From JBBQLG01 sp038327655 (lineage in GTDB: Bacteria; Bacteroidota; Bacteroidia; Cytophagales; Spirosomataceae): a DNA stretch of 64,000 nt. The position numbers and the translations under genes were made by a program. This document shows positions 51,833 through 59,596 of this stretch, piece after piece. How positions within the stretch are numbered: position 1 is the first letter of the stretch; the number at the start of each line of letters is the position of its first letter. The notes under the pieces were generated by a model, which had not been told where the DNA came from, did no database searches, and saw nothing but the letters and a program-made list of their open reading frames with translations. The stretch covers positions 1 through 64,000 of the forward strand of contig JBBQLG010000003.1 in the NCBI GenBank assembly GCA_038327655.1. The letters run 5' to 3'.

Positions 51833-52254
51833 AAAACTGAGTCGTTGAGTTGGTTGAAAAGAAACAGAAAGAGCGGGGCGGTTGACCGAACAGGTCAATC
51901 AATTTCAGAACCGGGAACAATAGAGATGGTTTGAGCCTGGTGAGCTACGTGGGTTGGCATGAAAACAAAAGTCCGTGATCTGATTGCAGCGTTGTGCCGC
52001 TTTTTGCTGCGATCTGCCTACCCCCTGGCTGCATTGTTTATATCTTGATTTTAGTGGAGAATCGTTGTCATAAAGTGGCCTCAGGGAGTCCTCAGGGCGT
52101 TTATTTCGCGTAACCTACCCGTTCTGGGGTTGATTCCCTGACCAACGGTATTGATCACTTTGGAGAGTCGGCGTTACCGATATGTCGTTAAGCGGGGTCT
52201 GGTGGGAATTCGCAAAAAATTAATTAATTCCTAATTTCCTGCAATCTGGTAAGC
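51833..52254. other. Intergenic region upstream of the rhodopsin gene
   Basis: About 420 bases contain no recognisable gene, tRNA or terminator. On the minus strand a GACTTTTG word at about 51968-51975 could be a -7 element for the rhodopsin, with a leader of about 130 bases. Confidence 0.4.
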
Positions 52255-52455
52255 TGCCTGACCTGGAGTTCCTTTGCCTTGTCAACCAACAGCACCGTCA
52301 GGGAACAGCTTACCATCTACATACCTATCGTCTACGGACCTGGCCCTCCGGCTGGCTGCCAAAGCCGCGCCCAACCTGTTGAGTTACCGGGCCTCCATCC
52401 GGCCGCTTTTCAGAGAGAGACAGTACCAGCTAATGTAAATGGTTGAGCGTAATGA
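52255..52455 (+). pseudogene. Internally deleted remnant of the membrane protein family at 37694
   Basis: The stretch starts with TTCCTTTGCCTTGTCAACCA-like sequence matching the leader before 37694 (TTCCTTTGCATTGTCAACTA). It then reads REQLTIYIPIVYG where the intact gene reads MEQLPLYIPLVFG. The end (CAGTACCAGCTAATGTAAAT) matches the last codons of the intact gene (CAGTACCAACTAACGTAAAC). The start codon is AGG, and most of the 700-base coding region is missing. Confidence 0.78.
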
Positions 52456-52484
52456 ACAGGGGAATTTCAATCGCCACAGCAACC

Positions 52485-52538
52485 AAAAAAAACGGTCATG
52501 CAGCTATCGTCAACGAGTCGACGGTGGCTGCATGACCG
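52485..52538 (-). terminator. Rho-independent terminator on the minus strand
   Basis: A stem of 19 bases with two wobble pairs (arms 52493-52511 and 52520-52538) and an 8-base loop is followed, read leftward, by eight T (52485-52492 are A on the plus strand). It lies about 130 bases after the leftward SpoIIAA-like stop. Confidence 0.85.
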
Positions 52539-52652
52539 GTAAAAAATTTGTATCCGTTCCAGACACAAAAAAGCCATTATTTCATTCGGATTCGGTGTAA
52601 CGGCCCAGTCCGGTTTCTTTCTCCCGGCTCTTGTTTTGCCCCTTAGCCGTCG

Positions 52653-52697
52653 GGCAGGGAATCATCGGTCAGTTCATGACCCACTGCCGGGCCTGTG
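52653..52697. repeat. 45-bp direct repeat, right copy (3' end of the SpoIIAA-like gene)
   Basis: These 45 bases are identical to 50892-50936 and include the last nine codons and stop of the SpoIIAA-like gene plus 16 bases beyond it. Identical copies at a gene's 3' end and about 1.76 kb away resemble the two ends left by an integrated element. Confidence 0.9.
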
Positions 52698-53025
52698 CCT
52701 GCTCGTCGGGCTTGAAATATTTCACCTCCAGACCCGGCACCAGGTTGGCCACCTGGGCGGAGAGACCAAGCACGTCGGAGTCGATGACGAACGCGGCCTT
52801 ATCGAAGTCGGTCAGGTGCGAGAGGTCAAATTTAAGGTCTTCCCAGATGGCTTTGGGCGTAACGCCGTCGGCAGTCGTGTATTCGGCGTAGAAGCGCATT
52901 TTCTCGGTTCGGTCCGTCTTTTTATCCAATAAGTCGGCAATGGACTTTATCTCGTCGGCGGTGATTTTGCCGGAAAACTGATAGGCAACAATGCGGTCGC
53001 TGTGCAAATCAATGGGCTGTACCAT
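52669..53025 (-). CDS. SpoIIAA-like (STAS-type) protein
   Basis: The 118-residue protein matches the SpoIIAA-like family: HSDRIVAYQFSGKITADEIK at the start, MRFYAEYTTADGVTPKAIWE in the middle and VKYFKPDEQAQARQWV at the end. The fold is STAS-like, often with lipid or nucleotide binding, and no phosphorylated Ser is evident. Its 3' end is duplicated at 50892 on the far side of the rhodopsin gene. The transcript probably ends at the terminator near 52500. Confidence 0.85.
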   Translation of the reverse strand: MVQPIDLHSDRIVAYQFSGKITADEIKSIADLLDKKTDRTEKMRFYAEYTTADGVTPKAIWEDLKFDLSHLTDFDKAAFVIDSDVLGLSAQVANLVPGLEVKYFKPDEQAQARQWVMN

Positions 53026-53105
53026 GGCTGTGTTGGTTGGTTGTTGAGTATTTAGCTTAACTATTCAACCCGCCCGGAGTTTTTAAAAGATAGCTCCTAC
53101 CATTC

Positions 53106-54425
53106 ATGAACACCCGCTTTGGCCAGTACTGGCAGCAACTACAGGAATCGCTTTGGTTTGTACCCGGTTTATTGGTCGTCGGATCGTTTGGCCTGGCGTA
53201 TGGTCTGATCGAGTTTGATGTCCACACGGCCTGGCAGGGACAAAAGCAGTTTCCGCTACTGTTCGGTACGGGGGCCGAAGGGTCGCGGGGGATGCTGACT
53301 GCCATTGCCGGGTCCATGCTGACGGTAGCCGCCCTGGTGTTTTCGCTCACGCTGGCCACCATCACCCAGGTCAGCAGTCAATATTCGCCCAGGGTGCTGC
53401 GGAACTTTATGCGCGACCGGGTCAATCAGGTCGTGATGGGCTATTTCATCGCCGTTTTTGCGTACTGCTTAGTCGTGCTGGGTACTATTCGCGGTACCGA
53501 TGAGCACAAGTTTGTACCCGCTACGGCAGTACTGGCGGGATTGCTGCTGGCGTTGGGTGGGGTGGCCGCGCTCATCTTTTTCATTCACCACATCGCCGAA
53601 TCGCTCCAAACAGGCACCATTGTTCGGCGTATTTTTCACGAAACCACCGAGGCCATCGACACGATGTTTCCCGGACGCTTTGGTGAACCCATCGACGACC
53701 CGGTGAAGGCCGAAGCGGCCCTGCGCTACGCCGATGAGCAGACCGGCTGGCATTCCGTGTCGGCCGGGCAGGCGGGCTATCTGCAACGCATCAACACCAA
53801 TGGCCTGCTGCGCTGGGCCACCCGGCAGCGGGTGGTGCTGCGCATCGAGCAACCCATGGGCGCGTTTGTGGGGGCGGGCACCAAACTGTTCAGCGTCCGC
53901 AGCGGTATGGAGCGCGACGACCCCAACGAAGCCGACTGGCCCGACGACTTGTTACAGTACGTCAGCATCGGGCGGCACCGCAACATCGAGCAGGACGTGG
54001 CCTTCGGCATTCAGCAATTGGTGGATATTGCGCTGAAAGCCCTTTCGCCCGGCATCAACGACACGACTACGGCCATCATGGCGGTCGATTATCTGGGAGC
54101 CATTGGCGAACGGCTGGCCCGCAACGAGTTTCCGGCCCGGCTCCGTTCCGACGGAAAACACCTGCGGGTGATGGTCCGTACTGCCGATTTTGCCGACTAC
54201 ATCCGGCTCACGTTCGATCTGCCCCGCGTCAACGCGAAGGGAAATCATGCCGTATTCCGGCGGTTGCTGCGGGCGTTGGCCTTAGTGGACAGTACGGTTT
54301 GCTCGCCCGACCGTCGGCCCGTGCTGGCGCAGCAGGCCCGGATGCTGCTGGACTATGCCAATCAGACGCTGGCTACCGACTACGAAAAGGAAAGTGTGCG
54401 AAAGTTGTTCAGTGAGTTATTTTGA
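53106..54425 (+). CDS. DUF2254 membrane protein
   Basis: The 439-residue protein has four membrane helices in its first 165 residues (FVPGLLVVGSFGLAYGLIEF; AIAGSMLTVAALVFSLTLAT, with the DUF2254 pattern TITQVSSQYSPRVLRNFMRD; YFIAVFAYCLVVLGTI; ALGGVAALIFFIHHIA). A large cytoplasmic domain includes DVAFGIQQLVDIALKALSPG and NDTTTAIMAVD. The family has no known function but is thought to be a transporter or channel-like protein. It is alone on the plus strand. Confidence 0.87.
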   Translation: MNTRFGQYWQQLQESLWFVPGLLVVGSFGLAYGLIEFDVHTAWQGQKQFPLLFGTGAEGSRGMLTAIAGSMLTVAALVFSLTLATITQVSSQYSPRVLRNFMRDRVNQVVMGYFIAVFAYCLVVLGTIRGTDEHKFVPATAVLAGLLLALGGVAALIFFIHHIAESLQTGTIVRRIFHETTEAIDTMFPGRFGEPIDDPVKAEAALRYADEQTGWHSVSAGQAGYLQRINTNGLLRWATRQRVVLRIEQPMGAFVGAGTKLFSVRSGMERDDPNEADWPDDLLQYVSIGRHRNIEQDVAFGIQQLVDIALKALSPGINDTTTAIMAVDYLGAIGERLARNEFPARLRSDGKHLRVMVRTADFADYIRLTFDLPRVNAKGNHAVFRRLLRALALVDSTVCSPDRRPVLAQQARMLLDYANQTLATDYEKESVRKLFSELF

Positions 54426-54497
54426 CTCCGGGTAGTGAAAGCGATGCAACATTTTTCGATGTTTGGTTTAGGAACCTTATGTCGGCTCAATTTCCCG

Positions 54498-54590
54498 TTA
54501 ACGAACGGTTTGGGGATTGGTGAAGTGGGGAAATTAGAAGTACAAATGCTCAGTTCAGCACTTCTGCCTCCATTTTGCCAAACCGCTGTT
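54498..54590. repeat. attC-like imperfect palindrome at the edge of a foreign patch
   Basis: Outer arms CGGTTTGG (54506-54513) and CCAAACCG (54578-54585), with GTTAACG before and CTGTTATG after them, enclose inner arms AGAAGT and ACTTCT. Nested, mismatched arms with a large loop resemble integron-type attC folds. I call this a recombination-site-like element, not a proven attC. Confidence 0.45.
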
Positions 54591-54721
54591 ATGCCTTCGT
54601 TGTACTTTTTCTGTCGTGGTTTGTCTATCCATTATATCTGTCTTTGGTGCGGTTGCAAAAAAGCAAATGTGCCACCAAAAGCATTGGATTTCAATTCAAA
54701 AATATTTCCTTAAAAGCACTC

Positions 54722-55111
54722 TTACTTTTTCTTTTTCAACTCGTTGTTAAGCCTGTATCGCTTCCCCCAGTCTGCCATTGTTTGCAATATGGGCGATAGT
54801 GTGAGTCCAAACTCCGTTAAAGTGTATTCTACCTTTGGAGGAATCTCTGCATAAATTTTTCTGCTAATAATACCATCATCTTCTAATTCTCTGAGCTGTT
54901 GCGTAAGCATAGATTGTGTTATGCCCGTTACACTACGCTTCAATTCGCCAAACCTTGCGGGGGCAGTGATGTAAATGGCATTGATTAATATTGGTTTCCA
55001 CTTGCCACCCAAAACTTTCATCGTAGAAGCCACAGGGTAGTTATTTTCATCAAAAATGAAATTTTTTCTAATTTCAACTTCTTGATTATCAAGATTAGTA
55101 TTGTTTTTCAT
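54722..55111 (-). CDS. HxlR-family winged-helix regulator
   Basis: From the ATG at 55111 the protein has 129 residues. The HxlR core is complete: MKVLGGKWKPILINAIYI, RFGELKRSVTGITQSMLTQQ (recognition helix) and LREL-DDGII-RKIYAEIPP, the usual wing. A Lys-rich tail closes it. The DNA is distinctly AT-richer than the surrounding genes. It is divergent from the azoreductase gene, and such pairs (HxlR next to azoR or quinone reductases) usually form a sensor-enzyme unit responding to quinones or electrophiles. Confidence 0.9.
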   Translation of the reverse strand: MKNNTNLDNQEVEIRKNFIFDENNYPVASTMKVLGGKWKPILINAIYITAPARFGELKRSVTGITQSMLTQQLRELEDDGIISRKIYAEIPPKVEYTLTEFGLTLSPILQTMADWGKRYRLNNELKKKK

Positions 55112-55242
55112 ACTTACTCTGTTTAATAATCCTACTTGTTTATCTATTACATACTCTGGATGTTTGCAGTACAAAAGTAAATAAAACTAATGAGCATCGC
55201 CACTAATCATCAATTATTCACCACATTCAAACACTTTTTCTT

Positions 55243-55866
55243 ATGACTCACACCCCATACCGCACCCTTGAAATTCTGCGCTTGGACAGTAGCCCGCGGT
55301 ATGCCGATTCAGTAACTCGGCAACTAACCACCCAATTGGTAGCGCGCCTACTCCGGGATCATCCCGAAGCTAACGTTACAACCCGCGATTTAGCGGTAGG
55401 CCTACCCCTCCCAACGGAGGCAATGGTTGATGGGATTTTGTACTCCATGCAAAACCCCACCCCGGCCATGCAGGCCGCTAAGCAGCTTTCCGACGAAATG
55501 GTGGCAGAACTGCTCACCGCCGACGTGGTGGTACTCGGCCTGCCGCTTTACAACTGGACCGTTCCCTCCACGTTCAAGGCGTACGTTGACCATATCAGCC
55601 GTCCCGGCTCGACCTTTGAATACGTTGACGGCGTTTCTCACGGCAAACTTGGCGCACAAAGCGTGTACATCATTTTTACCAGCGGGGGCACCGGCATAGG
55701 CAGCGACAAGGATTTCGCAACACCGTACGCAAAATATTTGTGGCAAACGCTGGGTATTCAACACGTGCAGTTTATTGAGGCCTCCGGGCTTTTGTTCAAC
55801 GCTGCAGAAAGTATACAGAATGCCGAAGCGCAGATTGACCAACTCGAGTTACCCGTATTTGCTTGA
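55243..55866 (+). CDS. azoR: FMN-dependent NADH:azoreductase
   Basis: The 207-residue protein has the flavodoxin-like FMN site LRLDSSPRYADSVTR at the start, PLYNWTVPSTFKAYVDHISR in the middle and IFTSGGTGIGSDKDF. It matches AzoR-type NAD(P)H:quinone/azo reductases. It would reduce quinones or azo compounds with NADH and FMN. The divergent HxlR gene, 131 bases away, is the likely regulator. Confidence 0.9.
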   Translation: MTHTPYRTLEILRLDSSPRYADSVTRQLTTQLVARLLRDHPEANVTTRDLAVGLPLPTEAMVDGILYSMQNPTPAMQAAKQLSDEMVAELLTADVVVLGLPLYNWTVPSTFKAYVDHISRPGSTFEYVDGVSHGKLGAQSVYIIFTSGGTGIGSDKDFATPYAKYLWQTLGIQHVQFIEASGLLFNAAESIQNAEAQIDQLELPVFA

Positions 55867-55927
55867 TTACTGATGAATTTATATTGATAACTAAAAACAA
55901 TAAACACTCGAATAAACTTTAATAAAC

Positions 55928-56293
55928 ATGGTAAATTCTCTAAATTGGTTTGAAATACCAGCTACAGATTTCGAAAGAGCAAAAACTTTTTATGCAAAAG
56001 TTTTAGATGTTCAAATTCATGACGACCCTAATATGCAATATGCATATTTACCGTCTGATCCACAAAAAGGCGGATTTGGCGGAGCAATTGCTTGCGGTGA
56101 AAACTATGTTCCTGCAATGACCGGCACAACTGTTTACTTAGATGGCGGAAATGACCTTTCAGTTCCATTAGGCAGAGTAGAAAGTGCCGGTGGAACAGTT
56201 ATTTTGCCGAAAACTTCTATTGGTGACAGGGGCTTCATTGCACTTTTTATCGACACAGAAGCAAACAAAGTTGGATTCCATTCAATGGGATAA
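55928..56293 (+). CDS. VOC-superfamily (glyoxalase-like) protein
   Basis: A 121-residue VOC fold protein: NSLNWFEIPATDFERAKTFY at the N-terminus and GFIALFIDTEANKVGFHSMG at the C-terminus, with the paired beta-alpha-beta-beta-beta modules. Conserved metal ligands are partly lost, as in many binding-only members. It lies 61 bases after azoR on the same strand and the DNA is AT-rich, suggesting it arrived together with the regulator. Ligand unknown. Confidence 0.88.
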   Translation: MVNSLNWFEIPATDFERAKTFYAKVLDVQIHDDPNMQYAYLPSDPQKGGFGGAIACGENYVPAMTGTTVYLDGGNDLSVPLGRVESAGGTVILPKTSIGDRGFIALFIDTEANKVGFHSMG

Positions 56294-56762
56294 TACAGAG
56301 TTCTCCCGCATATTTATAAAAAAGCTGATAGAAGTATCATCATTGATATTTCTATCAGCTTCGCGCTATGTCCATCTGCGTTTACGCCATTATCGGGGTT
56401 TACGTACCATCCCGTGGGCTTTGGAGTGTCGGGCAAAATTAAATGTGGTGTTTGTGTGTCGGCAATTGCGTTGATAAACACCTCTTTTAATTTTGTGAAG
56501 CGTTGGCATTTTCTTGTCTGATATCTGCAAAAATGTTAACGTTTTGTACTGTCGCTCTACAATGAGGCATAACTTTTCAACATACGAAAGTTTTGTTGTG
56601 CTTTGAAAACAAATGATTAAACTATTCGCATTGAACTTATTTTGGCGTTACCAAACTGTCTGGTGTCCTTAAAAATGAGATTTTGCAATTTGAAATGCTA
56701 ACAATGTCCGGGGCCATTGCGCAAAAGCACACTTTTCGACCGAACTACACACTGCTGTTAAC
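56294..56762. other. AT-rich intergenic stretch without a gene
   Basis: About 470 bases between the VOC gene and the Doc toxin gene contain only short frames without recognisable similarity. The composition is AT-rich like the azoR/HxlR patch, so it probably belongs to the same foreign piece, and the border to the host-like sequence appears near 56700. Confidence 0.45.
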
Positions 56763-57161
56763 TCACGTAACGGGCTGGATATGGCGTTTAAACCAATCCT
56801 GGACCGACTCCAGCGTGTGCTCGGCCGAGGCTACCGCGAGGGTGAACTGCGTTAATAACTCGCCGTCAATGATCAGATCGTAGTCGTTTAGCTGTAGAAA
56901 AAGCAGGGCCGCTTCCAGTCCCGTACGCTTGTTGCCGTCCTGAAAAATGTGGTTGCAAATGATGTTGAACATATACAGGCCCGCCTTCTGGTGAATATCC
57001 GGGTACAGCGGTTCACCAAACATCTCGGCCTGCACGGCTTCCAGTAGATAATCCAAATTTTCTTCGTGCAGGAGGTCTTCCGGTGGCACAAAATTGCCGC
57101 CTACATCTTTGATCGTCAGATGATTGATAAGCGTAACATCCTCTTTTTTCAGGTACTCCAT
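56763..57161 (-). CDS. doc: Doc-type Fic-fold toxin
   Basis: The 132-residue protein has the shortened Fic motif of death-on-curing toxins, HIFQDGNKRTGLEA (His71, Asp75, Lys78, Arg79, Thr80), which in Doc phosphorylates EF-Tu instead of transferring AMP. The N-terminal LLHEENLDYLLEAVQAEMFG and LYPDIHQKAGLYMFNII segments are family-typical. It starts one base overlapping the antitoxin stop (TGATG), the usual order with the antitoxin first. Intact catalytic residues suggest a working module. Confidence 0.9.
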   Translation of the reverse strand: MEYLKKEDVTLINHLTIKDVGGNFVPPEDLLHEENLDYLLEAVQAEMFGEPLYPDIHQKAGLYMFNIICNHIFQDGNKRTGLEAALLFLQLNDYDLIIDGELLTQFTLAVASAEHTLESVQDWFKRHIQPVT

Positions 57162-57361
57162 CAGGCGAGTGCTTTGAAAACGTCATGATATCGCTCAAAA
57201 TCCCGGCGAATAATGGCTTCAATTTTGGCTTTTCTATCGGGTTCTGCGCCCTTCAATTCATCCTCGATCACTTCTTTTACGATTGCCTTTAATAAGGTTT
57301 TATCCTCCTGTAGCAGTTCGCGGATCACCTGTTTAACAGCTTCTTTCTCCAGTGATGTCAT
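57161..57361 (-). CDS. Antitoxin partner of the Doc-type toxin
   Basis: Starting at the ATG at 57361, this 66-residue protein has a charged, helical composition (ELLQEDKTLLKAIVKEVIED, then EAIIRRDFERYHDVFKAL). It lies directly upstream of the toxin gene and overlaps it by one base, as antitoxins of this class do. It lacks an obvious DNA-binding fold. A C-terminal segment that neutralises the toxin is inferred from position. Confidence 0.78.
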   Translation of the reverse strand: MTSLEKEAVKQVIRELLQEDKTLLKAIVKEVIEDELKGAEPDRKAKIEAIIRRDFERYHDVFKALA

Positions 57362-57454
57362 GGTCGTCGTGTTTTTACAAAAATAATCGGTTTTTCCGGT
57401 TTTGGGCCGACTCGTCCCGCCCGATGCCGTTCTCCCGGATTGTGGCGAAATGCC

Positions 57455-57511
57455 TCTAAGCATATTCTAAGTAATCGTTAAGCGGGTTCTAAGATGGGGT
57501 CGGGAAATTTG
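57455..57511 (+). promoter_or_regulatory. 11-bp direct-repeat array D with promoter
   Basis: TCTAAG at 57455 and 57466, GTTAAG at 57477 and TCTAAG at 57488 are exactly 11 bases apart. A GAAATTTG -7-like word (57504-57511) begins ten bases after the last one. The array sits ahead of the lipoprotein at 57551, which is followed by a sensor-like protein, MscS and AI-2E genes on the same strand. Confidence 0.88.
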
Positions 57512-57550
57512 TAGCGTTGTCGGAATACATAGTCCGGCACTTACCAACCA

Positions 57551-57949
57551 ATGAAACGTCTCATCTCCATCACTACGGTCCTCGTCCTTGCCCTGATGAT
57601 CGGGTCCTGTACCCCCAAAATGAAATTTGCCACATCGTCGGTCGTGCCGGCTGCTACGGGTTCTGTCGCCGTTAAAAAGGACAAGAACAACAACTACGTC
57701 GTCAGTGTAAGCGTCATGAATCTGGCGCCCCCGGAGCGACTCAATCCACCCCAGCAGGTCTATGTTGTCTGGACGGAGCTGGAGCAGAACAGCGTGAAGA
57801 AATTAGGTCTGCTCAAACCGGCATCCAACACATTGAAGGCCAGCCTAACGGCACCGGCCGTGAGTAAACCCGTCCGCGTTTTTATCACAGCCGAGCGCGA
57901 TGCCGACATTCAATATCCCGCCGGTGCTGAAGTGCTTACAGCCCGGTAG
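57551..57949 (+). CDS. Small putative lipoprotein
   Basis: A 132-residue protein with a lipoprotein signal (LVLALMIGSC, Cys19), then a beta-sandwich-like body (GSVAVKKDKNNNYVVSVSVM; VYVVWTELEQNSVKKLGLL; RVFITAERDADIQYPAGAEV). No known domain is recognised. It is the first gene behind array D. With three further genes close behind on the same strand it may head an envelope operon. Confidence 0.75.
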   Translation: MKRLISITTVLVLALMIGSCTPKMKFATSSVVPAATGSVAVKKDKNNNYVVSVSVMNLAPPERLNPPQQVYVVWTELEQNSVKKLGLLKPASNTLKASLTAPAVSKPVRVFITAERDADIQYPAGAEVLTAR

Positions 57950-58011
57950 TAGGGATAGGGATATTGCCCGTGCTATTTGTATCATCCTTTACAAAGCAAA
58001 CATCTGTATTA

Positions 58012-58578
58012 ATGAACACGAAAAGCCAACCAGCCAATAGGGATGCCCCCGACAGGACGACCCTACCCCTCCCGCTATTTTTGTATGGCATTATCCTTTT
58101 TCTGGTACTCGGCGCGGGATATCTGCTTTTCCGAAACTGGCAACTGGCCAACGAGTTTGACCAGAACCGGAAATCACTGATCCAAACGGCCCGGCAAAAT
58201 CAGTTGACCAGCGACCGTCAGCAACTCACGCTCGGCCTCACTACCTTCTCCTGGGCCGTACGCAATGCGCTGTTGCAGAACAAGCCCGGCGAAGTCAACG
58301 AGTACTTCAATACGCTGGTTCAGCGGCAGGGGATAAAGGAAATTCTGCTGGTCGATACGGCCGGTAAAGTGACGTTGTCGACCAACAAAAAGAACCAGGG
58401 ATTGCCCTACGCCGGTCGTTTTCCGGCGTATCTGCTTGAGCAGACAGCGGTGTACTTCAGTGGTAAGGTGCCATACGAACTGTCGATACCCATCACCGCA
58501 CCCAACCGACGGCTCGGTACGCTGGTTATGTTTTACCAGCCTCAGGCTGTGTTACCCGATGTAGCTGTAACGCCCTAA
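58012..58578 (+). CDS. Membrane-anchored Cache-like sensor protein
   Basis: From the ATG at 58012 (188 residues): a short cytoplasmic tail, one membrane helix (about 17-37, LPLFLYGIILFLVLGAGYLL) and an extracytoplasmic domain of about 150 residues with IKEILLVDTAGKVTLSTNKK, typical of the strand-helix core of single-Cache sensory domains. It has no output domain, so it may act as a partner to a kinase or channel. It follows the lipoprotein gene by 62 bases and precedes the MscS gene by 25. Confidence 0.7.
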   Translation: MNTKSQPANRDAPDRTTLPLPLFLYGIILFLVLGAGYLLFRNWQLANEFDQNRKSLIQTARQNQLTSDRQQLTLGLTTFSWAVRNALLQNKPGEVNEYFNTLVQRQGIKEILLVDTAGKVTLSTNKKNQGLPYAGRFPAYLLEQTAVYFSGKVPYELSIPITAPNRRLGTLVMFYQPQAVLPDVAVTP

Positions 58579-58603
58579 ATCACGTAGCCCCGTTTCACTA
58601 TTC

Positions 58604-59587
58604 ATGTTGGCCAACCTACTGTTATTGCTCCAGCCCAACGGCGTTAACCAGCCGCCGTTCACCATCAACGACGGCATTACCCTGTTCTGGAACACCGTCC
58701 GGGATTTCATCAAGGGAGCCGTCGAACGGTTGCCCTACCTCATTGTAGGCACGCTGGTATTTTTCCTGTTCTGGTTGCTGGCCAAAGGCGTTAAGCGGGT
58801 CATTAACCGGGTAGCCGTGCGGAGCCATGCCATCAACGATACGCTGGCCAACTTAGTCGCCCGCATTGTCAGCACCCTGATTACCATTTTCGGCATTCTG
58901 GCCGCTGCAGTCGTCATCATTCCGTCGTTCAAACCCGGCGATGTGATTGCGGGGCTGGGCGTTACCTCGGTGGCCATCGGGTTTGCCTTTAAGGACATTC
59001 TGCAAAACTACTTTGCGGGTCTGCTGATTCTCTGGCAGCAACCCTTCATCGTAGGCGATCAGATTCGGGTGAAGGACTATGAAGGCACGGTCGAGACGAT
59101 CAATATGCGTTCGACCCAACTCAAAACCTACGAGGGCGAACGGGTCATCATTCCGAACGGTGACGTCTATACGAGTTCGGTACTGGTGCGCACGGCCTTT
59201 ACTAAGCGCCGGGTCAAGTTTGTGGTCGGCATCGGCTACCCCGACTCCATCGAAGAGGCCCGTCAGGTGATTCATGATGTTTTACAGGGCATCGAGGGGG
59301 TTTTGCCCGACCCCGGCCCCTGGGTATACGTGTCGGAACTGGCCGGGTCGTCGGTGAATCTGACGGTTTATTTCTGGGTCGAATCGCAGCAGGCCAACGC
59401 GCTAAACGTAAGCGATCAGGTCGTAACGGGTATCAAACTGGCCCTCGACAAAGCCGGTATCGACATGCCATTTCCGCATACCGTCGTCCTGCTGGAACAA
59501 CAGCCCACGACCAACGGCCCGGCGATTCTGTCGCGCCCCCCCGCCAAAACCAAACCGGCCGAACCCGCCAACGGGCAGGCCCACTGA
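58604..59587 (+). CDS. MscS-type mechanosensitive channel
   Basis: The 327-residue protein has three membrane helices in the MscS core. The pore helix contains GLGVTSVAIGFAFKDILQNY (the Gly/Ala packing pattern), followed by the beta domain FIVGDQIRVKDYEGTVETIN and a C-terminal vestibule. An N-terminal helix region (about 40-60) adds a fourth hydrophobic stretch. It releases solutes on hypo-osmotic shock. The gene sits downstream of array D, with an AI-2E protein next. Confidence 0.93.
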   Translation: MLANLLLLLQPNGVNQPPFTINDGITLFWNTVRDFIKGAVERLPYLIVGTLVFFLFWLLAKGVKRVINRVAVRSHAINDTLANLVARIVSTLITIFGILAAAVVIIPSFKPGDVIAGLGVTSVAIGFAFKDILQNYFAGLLILWQQPFIVGDQIRVKDYEGTVETINMRSTQLKTYEGERVIIPNGDVYTSSVLVRTAFTKRRVKFVVGIGYPDSIEEARQVIHDVLQGIEGVLPDPGPWVYVSELAGSSVNLTVYFWVESQQANALNVSDQVVTGIKLALDKAGIDMPFPHTVVLLEQQPTTNGPAILSRPPAKTKPAEPANGQAH

Positions 59588-59596
59588 CGTTTCTTT

